DNA of 64,000 bases from Rhodospirillaceae bacterium. Its GTDB lineage: Bacteria > Pseudomonadota > Alphaproteobacteria > Dongiales > Dongiaceae. Where the stretch lies: contig JADJQM010000001.1 of assembly GCA_016712715.1 (NCBI GenBank), positions 434,001-498,000 on the forward strand, read 5' to 3'. The notes under the pieces were generated by a model, which was not told the origin of the DNA, did no database searches, and worked only from the letters and a program-made list of their open reading frames with translations. The position numbers were made by a program, and so were the translations under genes. Below are positions 43,031 to 53,541 of this stretch, in pieces (positions within the stretch are counted from its first letter, which is position 1; each line of letters starts with the position of its first letter).

Positions 43031-43735
43031 ATGGCGACGGCAGGAACGACGAACTCGGCGATGATGCGGACGGGCGCAAAGGACTATGCAGCGGCGCGTC
43101 GCTTCATGGTCGATGGCCAGATCCGCACCAACAAGGTCACCGATGAACGCTTGATCGCCGCATTGACCGAGCTGCCGCGCGAACGCTTCGCGCCCGGCGC
43201 CCTCCAGGCGCGTGCCTATATCGACGACGATCTGCCACTCGGCAATGACCGCTTCATGATGGAGCCCATGGTGCTGGCGCGCCTCGTCCAGGCGCTGCAT
43301 GTGCAGCAAGGCCAGCGCGTGCTCGTGGTCGGCGCCAATACCGGTTATGGCGCAGCCTTGCTGGCGAGGCTGGGTGCATCCGTGACGGCGCTGGAAAGCG
43401 ATCCCGCCCTCGCCGAACTGGCCCGTGCTTCGCTCGCCGGCAGCGGCGCTGCGGTCACGGTGGTAACCGGTCCGCTGCAGGAAGGCCATGCCGTCGGCGG
43501 CCCCTATGATGCCATCCTCATCGAAGGCGCCGTCGAGGAGATTTCGGCCCGCCTGATCGACCAGTTGAAGTTGAATGGCAAACTCGTAACCGTGCAGCGC
43601 GATGCGGCCGGCGGCGTCGGCCGCGCGATGCTGCTGACGCGGGCCGACAAGGCCGCTGCAGGTACGCGCGTCTTGTTCGATGCCAACACACCCCTGCTGA
43701 CGGGTTTTGCGCGCGCGCATTCCTTCGCCTTCTGA
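43031..43735 (+). CDS. pcm: Protein-L-isoaspartate O-methyltransferase family protein
   Basis: SAM-dependent methyltransferase of 234 residues in the Pcm family, which repairs isoaspartate residues in aged proteins. The N-terminal part reads RRFMVDGQIRTNKVTDERLIAAL and ELPRERFAP, and the SAM-binding motif I is RVLVVGANTGYGAALLARLG, with a typical ALESDPALAELA motif. It is the short alphaproteobacterial version, placed before tolC and popZ as in related genomes; such copies are often called Pcm although their activity is rarely tested. AAGGGG lies six bases before the ATG at 43031. The usual GTGSGY glycine loop appears here as GANTGY. Confidence 0.82.
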   Translation: MATAGTTNSAMMRTGAKDYAAARRFMVDGQIRTNKVTDERLIAALTELPRERFAPGALQARAYIDDDLPLGNDRFMMEPMVLARLVQALHVQQGQRVLVVGANTGYGAALLARLGASVTALESDPALAELARASLAGSGAAVTVVTGPLQEGHAVGGPYDAILIEGAVEEISARLIDQLKLNGKLVTVQRDAAGGVGRAMLLTRADKAAAGTRVLFDANTPLLTGFARAHSFAF

Positions 43736-43743
43736 CGATCGTC

Positions 43744-44073
43744 ATGGGGGCGGAGGAGCTTGAAATCGATGTGGCCCGGTTGCTCGATCTCATCGCTGCG
43801 GGCGCTGCACTGGAACTGCTCGATGTGCGTGAGCCGTGGGAGTACAAGCTTTGTCACATCGCCACCTCGCGCGCGATCCCGTTGGGAGAGTTGCAGGAGC
43901 GGAGCGATGAGTTGACGGACGACCGGCCGCTGGTGGTGATCTGCCATCACGGCATGCGGAGTATGAATGCGACCCTGTGGCTGCGGCGGCAGGGCTACGT
44001 AAATGCGGTGAACCTGTCTGGCGGCATTGATGCCTGGGCGCGCTTGGTCGACCCGACCATGGCGCGCTACTGA
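43744..44073 (+). CDS. Single-domain rhodanese-like protein
   Basis: A 109-residue rhodanese fold with LLDVREPWEYKLCHIATSRAIPLGEL and the active-site loop CHHGMRS, which keeps the catalytic cysteine and resembles the loop of GlpE-like small sulfurtransferases. It probably carries persulfide sulfur between proteins. It begins 8 bases after pcm and precedes the TolC gene by 49 bases, so the three are likely co-transcribed. This order (pcm, rhodanese, tolC) is usual in alphaproteobacteria. The physiological partner is unknown. Confidence 0.88.
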   Translation: MGAEELEIDVARLLDLIAAGAALELLDVREPWEYKLCHIATSRAIPLGELQERSDELTDDRPLVVICHHGMRSMNATLWLRRQGYVNAVNLSGGIDAWARLVDPTMARY

Positions 44074-44122
44074 TCAGGTAATGGGATAATTTCTTTCGGT
44101 TGAAAAGGGACGGTTGAGGATC

Positions 44123-45493
44123 ATGAAGCGGCGAAATCTCGGAAATGCGGCGACGGCTGTTCTTGCGGTCATGCTGTGCGGCGCATTCGTGACACCGGCC
44201 CTGGCGGTCGATCTCAACGAAGCCCTGGCGCAGGCCTATGCCGGCAACCCGACGCTGGAAGCGGCGCGCGCGCAGTTGCGGGCGACCGACGAACGGGTAC
44301 CGGAAGCCCTGAGCGGCTGGCGACCAACGGTGATCGGTCAGGCCGAGGCCGGCAAGACCTGGATCGAACAGAACACACCTTTGCTGCTCGATCAGAATCT
44401 GGAATCGCGCACCTTCGGCGTCACTGTCTCGCAGCCCGTGTTCAGTGGCTTCGAGACGGTCTCATCGACCTCCGCCGCCGAGAACCGCGTGCGCTCCGGC
44501 CGCGCCAACTTGGCCAATTCCGAACAGCAGGTTCTGCTGCAGGCCGTGCAGGCCTATATGCAGGTCGTGCGCGACCGGGCCGTGCTGGAACTCAACCGCA
44601 ACAACGAAAACGTCATCGGCCAGCAATTGCAGGCGACGCGCGATCGCTTCGATGCGGGCGAAGTTACCCGCACCGACGTAGCGCAAGCTGAATCCCGCCT
44701 GCAGGGTGCCATCGCCGACCGTATCGCCGCCGAAGGTAATCTCACCGCCTCGATCGCCGTCTATCGCCAGGTGATCGGCGAAGAACCGACCGACCTAAAG
44801 ATGCCGGAAACCACCCTCGACCTGCCGGCCAGCAAGGATGAAGCAGTGGCGCAGTCGATCAACGCGCCGGCAATCGTCTTTGCCAAGTTCGAAGCCGACG
44901 CCGCCAAGGACGATATCGACGTGGCCTTCTCCGAACTGCTGCCGACGGTCTCGATCGAAGGGTCGTGGACCCGCAGCGAAGAACAGAGCAGCGAAGATCA
45001 GTCGAACGATGTTGGCCAGGTTCTCGGCGTGCTGCGTGTGCCGCTCTATCAGGCTGGCGCGCCCGATGCGCGCGTGCGCCAATCCAAGCAGCTCTATCAG
45101 CAAAGCCGCCGCCAGATTGACGAAGCCGTCCGCGCCGGCGAGCAGACCGCGGTCGATTCCTGGCAGTCCTACGAGACGGCTCTCGCCCAGATCGAATCCT
45201 TCAAGGAGCAAGTCCGTGCCACTGAAGTGGCGCTTGATGGCGTCAAGCAGGAGCAACAGGTTGGTGCCCGCACGGTGCTCGACGTGCTCGATGCCGAGTT
45301 GCAAGCGCTCAATGTCAAGGTGAGCCTGGTCCAGGCCCAGACCACCCTCGTGGTCGCGCGCTACCAGGTCCTGGCAGCCGTGGGCCGCCTGACGGCCTCT
45401 GAACTCGCGCTCAACGTCGGTGTCTACGATCCGACCCAGCATTACGACGATGTGCGCAATAAATTCATCGGTACCGGACCTTCGGTGGAGTAG
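44123..45493 (+). CDS. tolC: TolC-family outer-membrane protein (housekeeping copy)
   Basis: Outer-membrane channel protein of 456 residues. The signal peptide ends about residue 28 (TPALA), followed by VDLNEALAQAYAGNPTLEAARAQLRATDE, the standard start of TolC. Two repeats follow, with SQPVFSGFETVSSTSAAENRV and VPLYQAGAPDARVRQSKQLY as matching segments, and GARTVLDVLDAELQALN near the end. It serves multidrug efflux and possibly type I export. GAGG lies four bases before the ATG at 44123. It is followed by popZ and valS, the conserved alphaproteobacterial neighbourhood, unlike the exporter-linked TolC homologue at 41 kb. Confidence 0.92.
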   Translation: MKRRNLGNAATAVLAVMLCGAFVTPALAVDLNEALAQAYAGNPTLEAARAQLRATDERVPEALSGWRPTVIGQAEAGKTWIEQNTPLLLDQNLESRTFGVTVSQPVFSGFETVSSTSAAENRVRSGRANLANSEQQVLLQAVQAYMQVVRDRAVLELNRNNENVIGQQLQATRDRFDAGEVTRTDVAQAESRLQGAIADRIAAEGNLTASIAVYRQVIGEEPTDLKMPETTLDLPASKDEAVAQSINAPAIVFAKFEADAAKDDIDVAFSELLPTVSIEGSWTRSEEQSSEDQSNDVGQVLGVLRVPLYQAGAPDARVRQSKQLYQQSRRQIDEAVRAGEQTAVDSWQSYETALAQIESFKEQVRATEVALDGVKQEQQVGARTVLDVLDAELQALNVKVSLVQAQTTLVVARYQVLAAVGRLTASELALNVGVYDPTQHYDDVRNKFIGTGPSVE

Positions 45494-45690
45494 GGCGGCA
45501 GCTTTCGTCGGAGCTTTGGCTGGCTATATCTGGTGTAACGGCTCAGGCAATTTCCCATTTCTTGAGAAATGCCAATAAAGACGTTACGATAGCCGACATA
45601 GCTGGGAGCGACTCGGTTCGGCACGATGATTGCAAGACAGCAATCTCGACTGCAGCGCCGGGCCAGAGTGACCCGGTCAGGGATTGGTGA

Positions 45691-46428
45691 ATGTCGGACG
45701 CCAAGGGCAATCAAGAACCGTCGATGGAGGAGATTCTCGCCTCCATCAGGCGCATCATCTCCGAAGACGGCGAGCCGAAGGAAGAACCCGCGGCGCCGGC
45801 CGTCAATGGCCATGCCGCGGAAGAGGAAGAGGATGACGACGCGCTCGTCCTGACCGATATGGTCGTGGGCGAAAGCAACGTTGTGGAACTCAAGGAAGAG
45901 GCGGCACCAGCACCCGTCGCACCGCCGCCGCCAGCCAAGGCCGAAGCGCCCGCACCGGCTCCGATGCCTGAGCCGGAACCCTTGCCCGAACCCGAACCGC
46001 TGCCGGAACCAGCACCCTTGCCAGAACCGGTCGCAGCCGTTCCCGAGGAAAGTCCCGCCGACATCGAATTCGACGTGGTCGAACCGGCACCCGTCGCACA
46101 GGGCGCTGCCGCCGATGACGGTGAACCGGTCCAACCAGGCCGGCCAAGCCCGTCCGAGGCGGCCGATATCCCAATGGACAGCGACCTGATCTCGCCCGAT
46201 GTCGCTGCCGCCAGCGCCGCCACCATGGCGCAACTGATGGCCAGGAAGCCGCAGACCACCAGTTCGTCCCGCGCCACCTCCCTTGATGGGTTGCTGGTCG
46301 AGACCCTGGTACGTCAGGCGATCGAGCCGATGCTCAAGGACTGGCTCGACGAACATCTTCAGGAAATCGTCGAACGCCTGGTACGGCGTGAGGTCGAGCG
46401 CCTCTCGCGCAAGGCCGAACTCAGCTAA
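45691..46428 (+). CDS. popZ: Cell pole-organising protein PopZ (DUF2497)
   Basis: A 245-residue protein of the PopZ family, which forms a polar matrix that anchors the chromosome origin and cell-cycle proteins. The N-terminal helix has the diagnostic SMEEILASIRRIISED (residues 11-26). The middle (about 30-165) is acidic and very proline-rich, with repeated PEPEPLPEP units, as expected of the disordered spacer. The C-terminal helices (LDGLLVETLVRQAIEPMLKDWLDEHLQEIVERLVRREVERLSRKA) form the oligomerisation part. AGGGA precedes the ATG. It lies 137 bases before valS, as in most alphaproteobacteria. Confidence 0.93.
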   Translation: MSDAKGNQEPSMEEILASIRRIISEDGEPKEEPAAPAVNGHAAEEEEDDDALVLTDMVVGESNVVELKEEAAPAPVAPPPPAKAEAPAPAPMPEPEPLPEPEPLPEPAPLPEPVAAVPEESPADIEFDVVEPAPVAQGAAADDGEPVQPGRPSPSEAADIPMDSDLISPDVAAASAATMAQLMARKPQTTSSSRATSLDGLLVETLVRQAIEPMLKDWLDEHLQEIVERLVRREVERLSRKAELS

Positions 46429-46565
46429 ACAGCCGTTCCGCCTCTTTTCCCAACCGACAGATCCGGGTGATAGCCCTCCCATGGCCCTCGGTTTGACTGG
46501 CGCGCCGGGATCGTTATAACTCCCGCCAAAGCTTGAAATACTCCAGGAATAAGGGTGCCCCAGCG

Positions 46566-49217
46566 ATGCTGGAAAAGACGTTCCAACCCGCCGAGGTTGA
46601 GAAGAAGCATTACGATGCCTGGGAGCAGTCCGGGGCCTTTGCCGCCCATGCGACCTCCAACAAGGTCCCCTATACCATCATGATGCCGCCGCCCAACGTG
46701 ACGGGCAGCCTCCATATGGGCCATGCGCTGACATTCACGCTGCAGGATATCCTCACCCGCTATCAGCGCATGAAGGGCAAGGACGCGCTGTGGCAGCCCG
46801 GCACCGACCATGCCGGCATCGCTACACAGATGGTGGTCGAGCGGCAGCTGGCCGAGCAGGGCGTCAAGCGCGCCGATCTCGGCCGCGAGAAATTCCTGGA
46901 AAAGGTCTGGGCGTGGAAGGCTGAATCCGGCGGCACCATCACGCGCCAGTTGCGCCGTCTCGGCGCCTCGCCCGATTGGCCGCGCGAACGCTTCACCATG
47001 GACGAAGGCCTCAACAACGCCGTGCGCAAGGTGTTCGTCGAACTCTACCGCCAAGGCCTCATCTACCGCGACAAGCGCCTGGTGAATTGGGATCGAAGCT
47101 CCACACCGCGATCTCCGATCTCGAAGTGGTGCAGAAGGAGACGAAGGGCAAGTTGTGGCATTTGCGCTATCCGGTCGAAGGCCAGCCCGGCCGCTTCCTG
47201 GTGGTCGCGACCACGCGGCCGGAGACGATGCTGGGTGATACCGCCGTCGCCGTGAATGCCGAGGATGCGCGGTATCAGGATTTGATCGGCAAGAACGTGT
47301 TGCTGCCGCTCTGCGACCGGCCGATCCCGGTCGTGGCCGACGAACATGCCGATCCCGAAACCGGCTCGGGGGCGGTCAAGATTACCCCCGCCCACGATTT
47401 CAACGACTTTGAAGTCGGCAAGCGCCACAGCCTGCCGATGATCAACATCTTCGACCGCGACGCGAAGCTCAATGAGAACGTGCCAGCGAAGTATCGCGGC
47501 CTCGATCGCTTCAAGGCGCGCGACATGGTGCTGGAAGACCTCACCGCGCTCGACCTCGTCGAGAAGATCGACGACCATGTCCTGCAACTGCCCTATGGCG
47601 ACCGCTCCGGCGTCGTCATCGAACCCCTGGCTCACCGATCAATGGTATTGCGACGCGCATAAGCTGGCGCAGCCGGCGATCAAGGCGGTGGAGGAGGGCA
47701 AGACCGTCTTCGTGCCCAAGCAATGGGAAAACACCTATTTCGACTGGATGCGCAACATCCAGCCCTGGTGCATCTCGCGCCAGCTCTGGTGGGGCCATCA
47801 GATCCCGGCCTGGTTCGGTCCGGATGGCGAGATCTTCGTCGCGCATGACGAAGCGGAAGCCAAGGCCGCCGCGCAGAAGCATTACGGCAAAGATGTCGAC
47901 CTTGCCCGCGATCCTGACGTGCTTGACACCTGGTTCTCCTCGGCCCTGTGGCCGTTCTCGACCCTTGGTTGGCCGGAACAGACACCCGAACTGCTGCGCT
48001 ATTATCCGGGCGATGTTCTTGTCACTGGTTTCGACATCATCTTCTTCTGGGTCGCCCGCATGATGATGATGGGCATGCACTTCATGGGCGATGTGCCGTT
48101 CAAGACGGTCTACATCCATGCCCTCGTGCGCGACGAGCATGGCCAGAAGATGTCGAAGTCTAAGGGCAACGTCATCGATCCGCTGGACCTCATCGACAAA
48201 TATGGCTGCGATGCCTTGCGCTTCACCCTGACCGCGCTGGCGGCCCAGGGCCGCGACATCAAGATGTCAGGCAAAAGCCGCGTCGAGGCTATCGCAACTT
48301 TGCGACCAAGCTGTGGAACGCCACGCGCTTCTGCCTCATGAACGAATGCAGGGCTGATCCGGATTTCGACCCAGCCAAGGTGACCGCCGCCGTCAACCGC
48401 TGGATGATCGGGCGCCTGGCCGCCTGTGCGCAGGCGATCGACCACGCCATGGCGCAGTTCCGCTACAACGATGCGGCGGGTGCCCTCTATCGCTGTATCT
48501 GGAACGAATTCTGTGATTGGTATGTCGAATTCACCAAGCCGATCATCAGGGCGAGGATGAACCGCTGAACGCCGAGCCCCGCGCCTGCACCGCCTGGGTG
48601 CTGGCACAATTGCTGCACCTGCTGCATCCCTTCATGCCCTTCATCACCGAGGATGTGGCCGCAAGCTTGGCGACGGCAACACCCGCAAACTGATCGGCGA
48701 ACCCTGGCCCGATTTCTCAAAACTGCCGGTCGATCATGAGGCCGGCGCCGATTTCGACTGGGTCATCCGCCTGGTCTCGGAGATCCGCACGCTGCGAGCC
48801 GAGATGAACGTGCCGCCCGGCGCCCAGGTGCCAATCCAGCTGCGCGACGCGAATGCCCGGACGCAAGGTCGCCTCTCGGCCTATGGCGATCTCATCCGGC
48901 GCCTCGCGCGCATCGACCGGATCGATCTAGTGACAGGCGACGGCCCCAAGGGGGCAGCCCAGATCGTCCTCGACGAAGCCACCATCCTGCTGCCGCTGGC
49001 CGGCGTCATCGACGTCAACAAGGAACGGGCGCGCCTCAAAAAGGACCTCGACAAGGCTGCCGCCGACGCCGACAAGATCGCCCGCAAGCTCGGCAACGAG
49101 CAGTTCGTCGCCAAGGCGGACCCGGACGTGGTCGCCGAACAGCGCGAAAAGCTGGCGGAAATCCAGCAGACCCGGGACAAGCTGGCCCAGGCCATGGAGC
49201 GCCTGGCGGCGATCTGA
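46566..49217 (+). pseudogene. valS: Valyl-tRNA synthetase, five frameshifts as sequenced
   Basis: Class I synthetase that charges tRNA-Val; about 880 residues once repaired. HIGH appears as PPPNVTGSLHMGHAL and the KMSKS motif as GQKMSKSKGNV; the editing domain has WDRS.../PETMLGDTAVAV and the C-terminal coiled coil (KERARLKKDLDKAAADADKI) is present. The frame breaks at about 47093 (one C lost), 47624-47627 (one C gained in a C run), 48288 (one G lost), 48546 (one C lost) and 48659 (one base lost). After each break the conserved sequence continues in the next frame. Since the gene is essential and no second copy is seen, sequencing error is the best explanation. Confidence 0.9.
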
Positions 49218-49281
49218 CGCCCATAAGCTGAAGCGGCAATCGGGGGCTTGCGAGGATAGGGCCAGCCGCCATAATGGTGGC

Positions 49282-49920
49282 ATGCGCCCGTCATGCCTCG
49301 CTTTGGGCCTCGTGGCCCTCTCCATCTTTTTGCCGGGCGTTCCGGCGGTGTCCGGCGCTGCGCCGATTGCCCATGCCGGCCTGGTCTTTTCCGACGAGCT
49401 TGGCGGCTTCAACCTCGTCTCGGTCAGCGGTAGCGGCACCCTCGACGATCCCTTCGTGGTGGTCGAGGAGGTGACGGGCGATCGCGCCATCGCCCTCACC
49501 ATCCGCAATTTCGGCCGCGATTTCGGCAATCGCATCGGCTCCCAGCATGTCTCGGCCTTCGCCATGAAGAAGATCGTCATCAACAAGAGCGGCCGCGAGT
49601 GGCGCAACTACCAGATGGAGCTGCGCGAGGTGACGACCCGCCATTCGCCCTACAGCGATGGCCTTAGTTTCGGGCAGAATTCCTTCATTGGCACCAGCTA
49701 TACGCGCAGCAATTTTGCCGATCTGCAGCGCTTCGACGAACCCGAAGATACGCTGGGCTTCAGCGGCAGCACGGTGGCACCCGGTGAAACCGCGGAGTTC
49801 AGTTTCATCATCAGCGACATGTCGCCGGTCTCCGTGTTCTACCTCATGCAATTGCCCCTGCAGCCGCTCTCGCGCGCGACGCCGGCGACCGACGCCGAAT
49901 GGGCACTAACCGAACCATGA
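49282..49920 (+). CDS. Secreted protein of unknown function
   Basis: A 212-residue protein with a Sec signal peptide (MRPSCLALGLVALSIFLPGVPAVSG, cut near residue 26). The mature part is probably all beta: GTLDDPFVVVEEVTGDRAIALTIRNFG, MKKIVINKSGREWRNYQMELRE and SGSTVAPGETAEFSFIISDM. The pattern suggests an immunoglobulin-like or sandwich fold and a periplasmic place. The family is not recognised beyond resemblance to uncharacterised alphaproteobacterial proteins. It begins 64 bases after valS, and its stop codon overlaps the start of the PAS gene (ATGA), so the two are translationally coupled. Confidence 0.72.
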   Translation: MRPSCLALGLVALSIFLPGVPAVSGAAPIAHAGLVFSDELGGFNLVSVSGSGTLDDPFVVVEEVTGDRAIALTIRNFGRDFGNRIGSQHVSAFAMKKIVINKSGREWRNYQMELREVTTRHSPYSDGLSFGQNSFIGTSYTRSNFADLQRFDEPEDTLGFSGSTVAPGETAEFSFIISDMSPVSVFYLMQLPLQPLSRATPATDAEWALTEP

Positions 49921-50399
49921 CCGAGATTCCGGAAACCTGCCTCGATACCCTGGAGGATCAGCGCTTGGTCCGGCTGCTCGCCTATTGGCGGCAGAAATGC
50001 GGGCAGGCCGTGATGCCGGAACCCTCCGCCATCGATCCCGGCGAATTCAAGTTCATCCTCGGCTATGTGACGCTGGTCGACGTCGAAGCGAAACCCCGTC
50101 GTTATCTGTTCCGGCTCGACGGCTCGATCCTGGCCTCGCTTTCCGGCATGGACTACACCGGCAAATATCTCGACCAACTCGGCATGCAGGAATATTGCGA
50201 CTTTGTGGCAGGCACCTACGACAAGGTGGTGGATGGTGTTGCCCCCTATGCCTATCGCAAGCGCGGCGCCTTCGACAAACAGAGTTTCTCCGAGGAAACC
50301 CTGATCCTGCCCTTGGGCACGGACCGGATTGTGCAGCGGCTGATGGTGGCGGTCATTCCCGGCGGGCGCCCGGGGGCCGACAACAAGATGCTGATCTGA
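49917..50399 (+). CDS. PAS-domain protein of the short alphaproteobacterial type
   Basis: A 160-residue soluble protein made of a single PAS-like domain: LLAYWRQKCGQAVMPEPSAIDPGEFK, LVDVEAKPRRYLFRLDGS, GMDYTGKYLDQLG and ETLILPLGTDRIVQRLMVA. This matches the small PAS proteins that are abundant in Rhodospirillales and carry no output domain. A role in ligand sensing or heme/flavin binding is possible but not shown. I chose the ATG at 49917, which overlaps the stop of the secreted-protein gene, over an ATG 18 bases upstream. The next gene, ilvD, follows after 123 bases. Confidence 0.72.
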   Translation: MTEIPETCLDTLEDQRLVRLLAYWRQKCGQAVMPEPSAIDPGEFKFILGYVTLVDVEAKPRRYLFRLDGSILASLSGMDYTGKYLDQLGMQEYCDFVAGTYDKVVDGVAPYAYRKRGAFDKQSFSEETLILPLGTDRIVQRLMVAVIPGGRPGADNKMLI

Positions 50400-50522
50400 C
50401 AGGTGCCGTGCCGGCACCATTCCGATGCTGGCCCATGCAGAAAAACCTGTGGTCCAACGCCCCACGCGCCACTATCGTGGCGACAGATCCAGCCCTGTAG
50501 CCAGCCTGCTGACGAGGATCCC

Positions 50523-52246
50523 ATGACCGGCGCCCGCTTCGACAAGTCGAAACTGCCCAGCCGCTACGTCTCGGTCGGTCCCCAATCCGCGCCGCACCGC
50601 TCCTATTATTACGCCATGGGCATGACCGAGAAGGAAATCGGCCAGCCCTTCGTCGGCGTGGCGACGACCTGGAACGAAGCCGCGCCCTGCAACATCACCC
50701 TGGCGCGCCAGGCCCAGGCGGTGAAGAAGGGCGTCAAGGCGGCGGGCGGCACCCCGCGCGAATTCACCACCATCACCGTGACCGACGGCATCGCCATGGG
50801 CCATGCCGGCATGAAGTCGTCGCTGATCAGCCGCGAGGTGATCGCGGACTCGATCGAGCTGACCATGCGCGGCCACTGCTACGACGCGCTGGTCGGCCTG
50901 GCCGGCTGCGACAAGACCCTGCCGGCGCTGATGATGGCGATGATCCGCCTCAACGTGCCCTCGGTCTTCCTCTATGGCGGCTCGATCCTGCCCGGCCGCT
51001 ACAAGGGCAAGGACATGACCGTGGTCGAGGTGTTCGAGGGCGTCGGCCAGCACTCGGCCGGCAAGATCTCCGACGCCGACCTCCACGACATCGAATGCGT
51101 GGCCTGTCCCTCGGCCGGTTCCTGCGGCGGCCAGTTCACCGCCAACACCATGGCCTGCGTCTCCGAGGCGATCGGCCTTGCCATTCCGGGCTCCGCCGGC
51201 GCGCCGGCGCCTTATGAAAGCCGCGACGCCTTGGGCGAGGCGTCCGGCCAGGCGGTGATGGGCTGATCGCACAGCCTCCGGCCGCGCGATATCGTGACGC
51301 GGAAGTCGCTGGAGAACGCGGCGGCGGTCGTGGCTGCGACCGGCGGCTCGACCAACGCCGCGCTGCACCTGCCGGCGATGGCGCACGAGGCCGGCATCGA
51401 GTTCGACTTGCATGACGTGGCCAAGATCATCCGCGAGCACGCCCTACATCGCCGACCTGAAGCCCGGTGGGCGCTACGTCGCCAAGGACATGCACGATGT
51501 GGGTGGCGTCGGCGATCGTGATCCGCGCGCTGCTCGACGCCGGCCACATCCACGGGGACTGCATCACGGTGACCGGCAAGACCATCGCCGAGAACGTGCG
51601 CGGGGTGAAGATCCCCACCGGGCAGGACGTCGTCTTCCCGGTCAAGAAGGCGATCAGCAAAACCGGCGGCGTCGTCGGGCTGAAGGGCACGCTGGCGCCC
51701 GAGGGGGCGATCGTGAAGATCGCCGGCATGAAGCGCCTGCAGTTCACCGGCCCCGCCCGGGTGTTCGATTGCGAGGAGGATGCTTCGAGGCGGTCGACCA
51801 GCGCAGTTCAAGGAAGGCGAGGTGCTGGTCATCCGCTACGAGGGCCCAAGCGGCGGCCCCGGCATGCGTGAGATGCTCTCGACCACGGCGGCCCTCTATG
51901 GCCAGGGCATGGGCGACAAGGTGGCGCTGATCACCGATGGCCGCTTCTCCGGCGCCACCCGCGGCTTCTGCATCGGCCATGTCGGCCCGGAAGCGGCGGT
52001 GGGCGGCCCGATCGGCCTGCTGTCGAGAACGGCGACATCATCGCCATCAATGCTGAAACTGGCGACATCTCGGTGGCTCTCACCGACGCCGAGCTGACTG
52101 AGCGCCGGAAGAGCTGGCAGCCGCGCCGGACCGACTATCAATCTGGCGCCCTGTGGCGCTATGCCCAGACGGTCGGCACGGCCGAGAAGGGCGCCGTCAC
52201 CCATCCCGGTGGCGCTGCCGAAACCCATTGCTTCGCTGACATCTGA
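50523..52246 (+). pseudogene. ilvD: Dihydroxy-acid dehydratase, several frameshifts as sequenced
   Basis: Iron-sulfur dehydratase of branched-chain amino-acid and pantothenate synthesis, about 575 residues once repaired. Landmarks include GLAGCDKTLPALMMA (cluster cysteine), CPSAGSCGGQFTANTM (second cysteine), GGSTNAALHLPA, PYIADLKPGGRYVAKDM and DGRFSGATRGFCIGH with the lysine/serine active-site region. The frame is broken near 51264 (three bases lost in all, giving an in-frame TGA), 51440 (net +1), 51511 (+1), 51782 and 51808 (one C lost at each) and 52023 (one G lost). The protein sequence resumes at each break. As in valS, this looks like consensus error rather than decay. Confidence 0.88.
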
Positions 52247-52258
52247 AGGAAAACACCC

Positions 52259-52903
52259 ATGTCGCTAACTTTCTTTTTCGGTTCCGGTTCGCCCTATGCC
52301 TGGAAGGTCTGGCTGGCGCTCGAGCACAAGGGCATTCCCTTTGTGGCGAAGCGCTTGAGCTTCGACAACAACGACACCAAGACACCGGAATTCCTGGCCA
52401 TCAATCCGCGCGGCCGCGTGCCCGCCATTCTTGATGGTGACTTCCCGCTCTGGGAATCCTCGGCCATCATCGAATATCTTGAGGAGCGCTATCCGGAAAA
52501 GCCGCTGCTGCCCAAGGATGTGAAGGCACGCGCCACCGTGCGCCGCATGGTCAACGAGGCTGACAACTATTTGCAGGCTGCGAGCAGCGAGCTGATGGAG
52601 CAGGCGGTCTATCTGACGGCGGCTGAGCGCACGGCCGAACGGACGGCCAATGCCAAGAAGATGATGATGGATGAACTCGACCGCCTGGAGAGTTGCCTGA
52701 AAGGGGATTTCCTGGCCGGCGATCTGGGCTTGGCCGATTTTGCTGCCTATCCCTATGTGCGACTCGCGCAACGCGCCGATGAACGGTCGCCGGGCCTCGG
52801 AATTGCGCGCACCAGCATGCCTGCGAAAGTCGGTGCCTGGATGAACCGCATCGAAGCCTTGCCGTATTTCGAGCGGACCACCCCGCCGCATTGGAAAGCC
52901 TAA
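52259..52903 (+). CDS. Glutathione S-transferase family protein
   Basis: A 214-residue glutathione S-transferase. The N-terminal thioredoxin-like domain has FFFGSGSPYAWKVWLALEHKGIPF, the cis-proline segment NPRGRVPAILDGD and the glutathione-binding WESSAIIEYLEERYPEKPLLP; the C-terminal helical domain has FLAGDLGLADFAAYP, the N-capping-box motif. The serine of SGSPYA is the likely catalytic residue. It begins 12 bases after ilvD, so the two may share a transcript. The substrate is unknown; general detoxification is most likely. Confidence 0.92.
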   Translation: MSLTFFFGSGSPYAWKVWLALEHKGIPFVAKRLSFDNNDTKTPEFLAINPRGRVPAILDGDFPLWESSAIIEYLEERYPEKPLLPKDVKARATVRRMVNEADNYLQAASSELMEQAVYLTAAERTAERTANAKKMMMDELDRLESCLKGDFLAGDLGLADFAAYPYVRLAQRADERSPGLGIARTSMPAKVGAWMNRIEALPYFERTTPPHWKA

Positions 52904-52926
52904 CCCCTTTTATCTGGAGTGCTCTA

Positions 52927-53532
52927 ATGCGTTTTGCTGGCTTTGCGATCCTGGGTCTGCTTGCCCTGCTGCTGATCTGGGCCTTCACGGGAATCAACAA
53001 GATTCCATCCCAGGAAGAAGTCGCCAAGGCGACTTGGGCGCAGGTGCTCAACCAGTATCAGCGCCGCGCCGATCTGGTGCCCAATCTGGTGGCGACTGTG
53101 AAGGGTGCCGCCGATTTCGAGAAATCGACGCTCGAAGCTGTGGTGCAGGCACGGGCCAAGGTCGGCACGATGCAATTGCCGACCGACCTCCTCACCAATC
53201 CCGATGCCATGCGCGCCTTCGAAACCAATCAGGGCGCGCTCACCTCGGCGCTCTCGCGCTTGATGGTGGTGGCCGAGAAATATCCGGACCTCAAGGCGAC
53301 CGCAGGTTTCCAGACCTTGCAATCGCAGCTCGAAGGCACCGAGAACCGCATCGCGGTTGCGCGCAAGGATTACATCGACGCCGTGCGCATCTATAACACC
53401 GAGCTGAAGACCTTCCCCGGCGTACTGTGGAAGAGCTTCCTCTACAGCGACCGAGAGCCGATGCAGCAGCTCCAGGTCGAACCGGCCAAGCAGGAAGTGC
53501 CCACCGTCGATTTCGGCACCAGCGGCAATTAG
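52927..53532 (+). CDS. lemA: LemA family protein
   Basis: A 201-residue membrane-anchored LemA protein: one N-terminal helix (FAGFAILGLLALLLIWAF) and then a periplasmic or cytoplasmic helical bundle with the family motif WAQVLNQYQRRADLVPNLVATVKG and RLMVVAEKYPDLKA...LQSQLEGTENRIAVAR. LemA genes commonly sit with TPM/YgcG genes, as here, where three follow in the same direction. The role is unclear; a part in membrane stress or surface remodelling has been proposed for the pair. GGAG lies about eight bases before the ATG at 52927, which I prefer to a start at 52891 inside the GST gene. Confidence 0.93.
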   Translation: MRFAGFAILGLLALLLIWAFTGINKIPSQEEVAKATWAQVLNQYQRRADLVPNLVATVKGAADFEKSTLEAVVQARAKVGTMQLPTDLLTNPDAMRAFETNQGALTSALSRLMVVAEKYPDLKATAGFQTLQSQLEGTENRIAVARKDYIDAVRIYNTELKTFPGVLWKSFLYSDREPMQQLQVEPAKQEVPTVDFGTSGN

Positions 53533-53541
53533 GCGCTCGCC

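Noticed and set aside
45556..45571. A small palindrome (catttc-ttga-gaaatg) before popZ as an operator
   Set aside because: Arms of six bases are too short to stand out from chance, and I know no regulator that fits.
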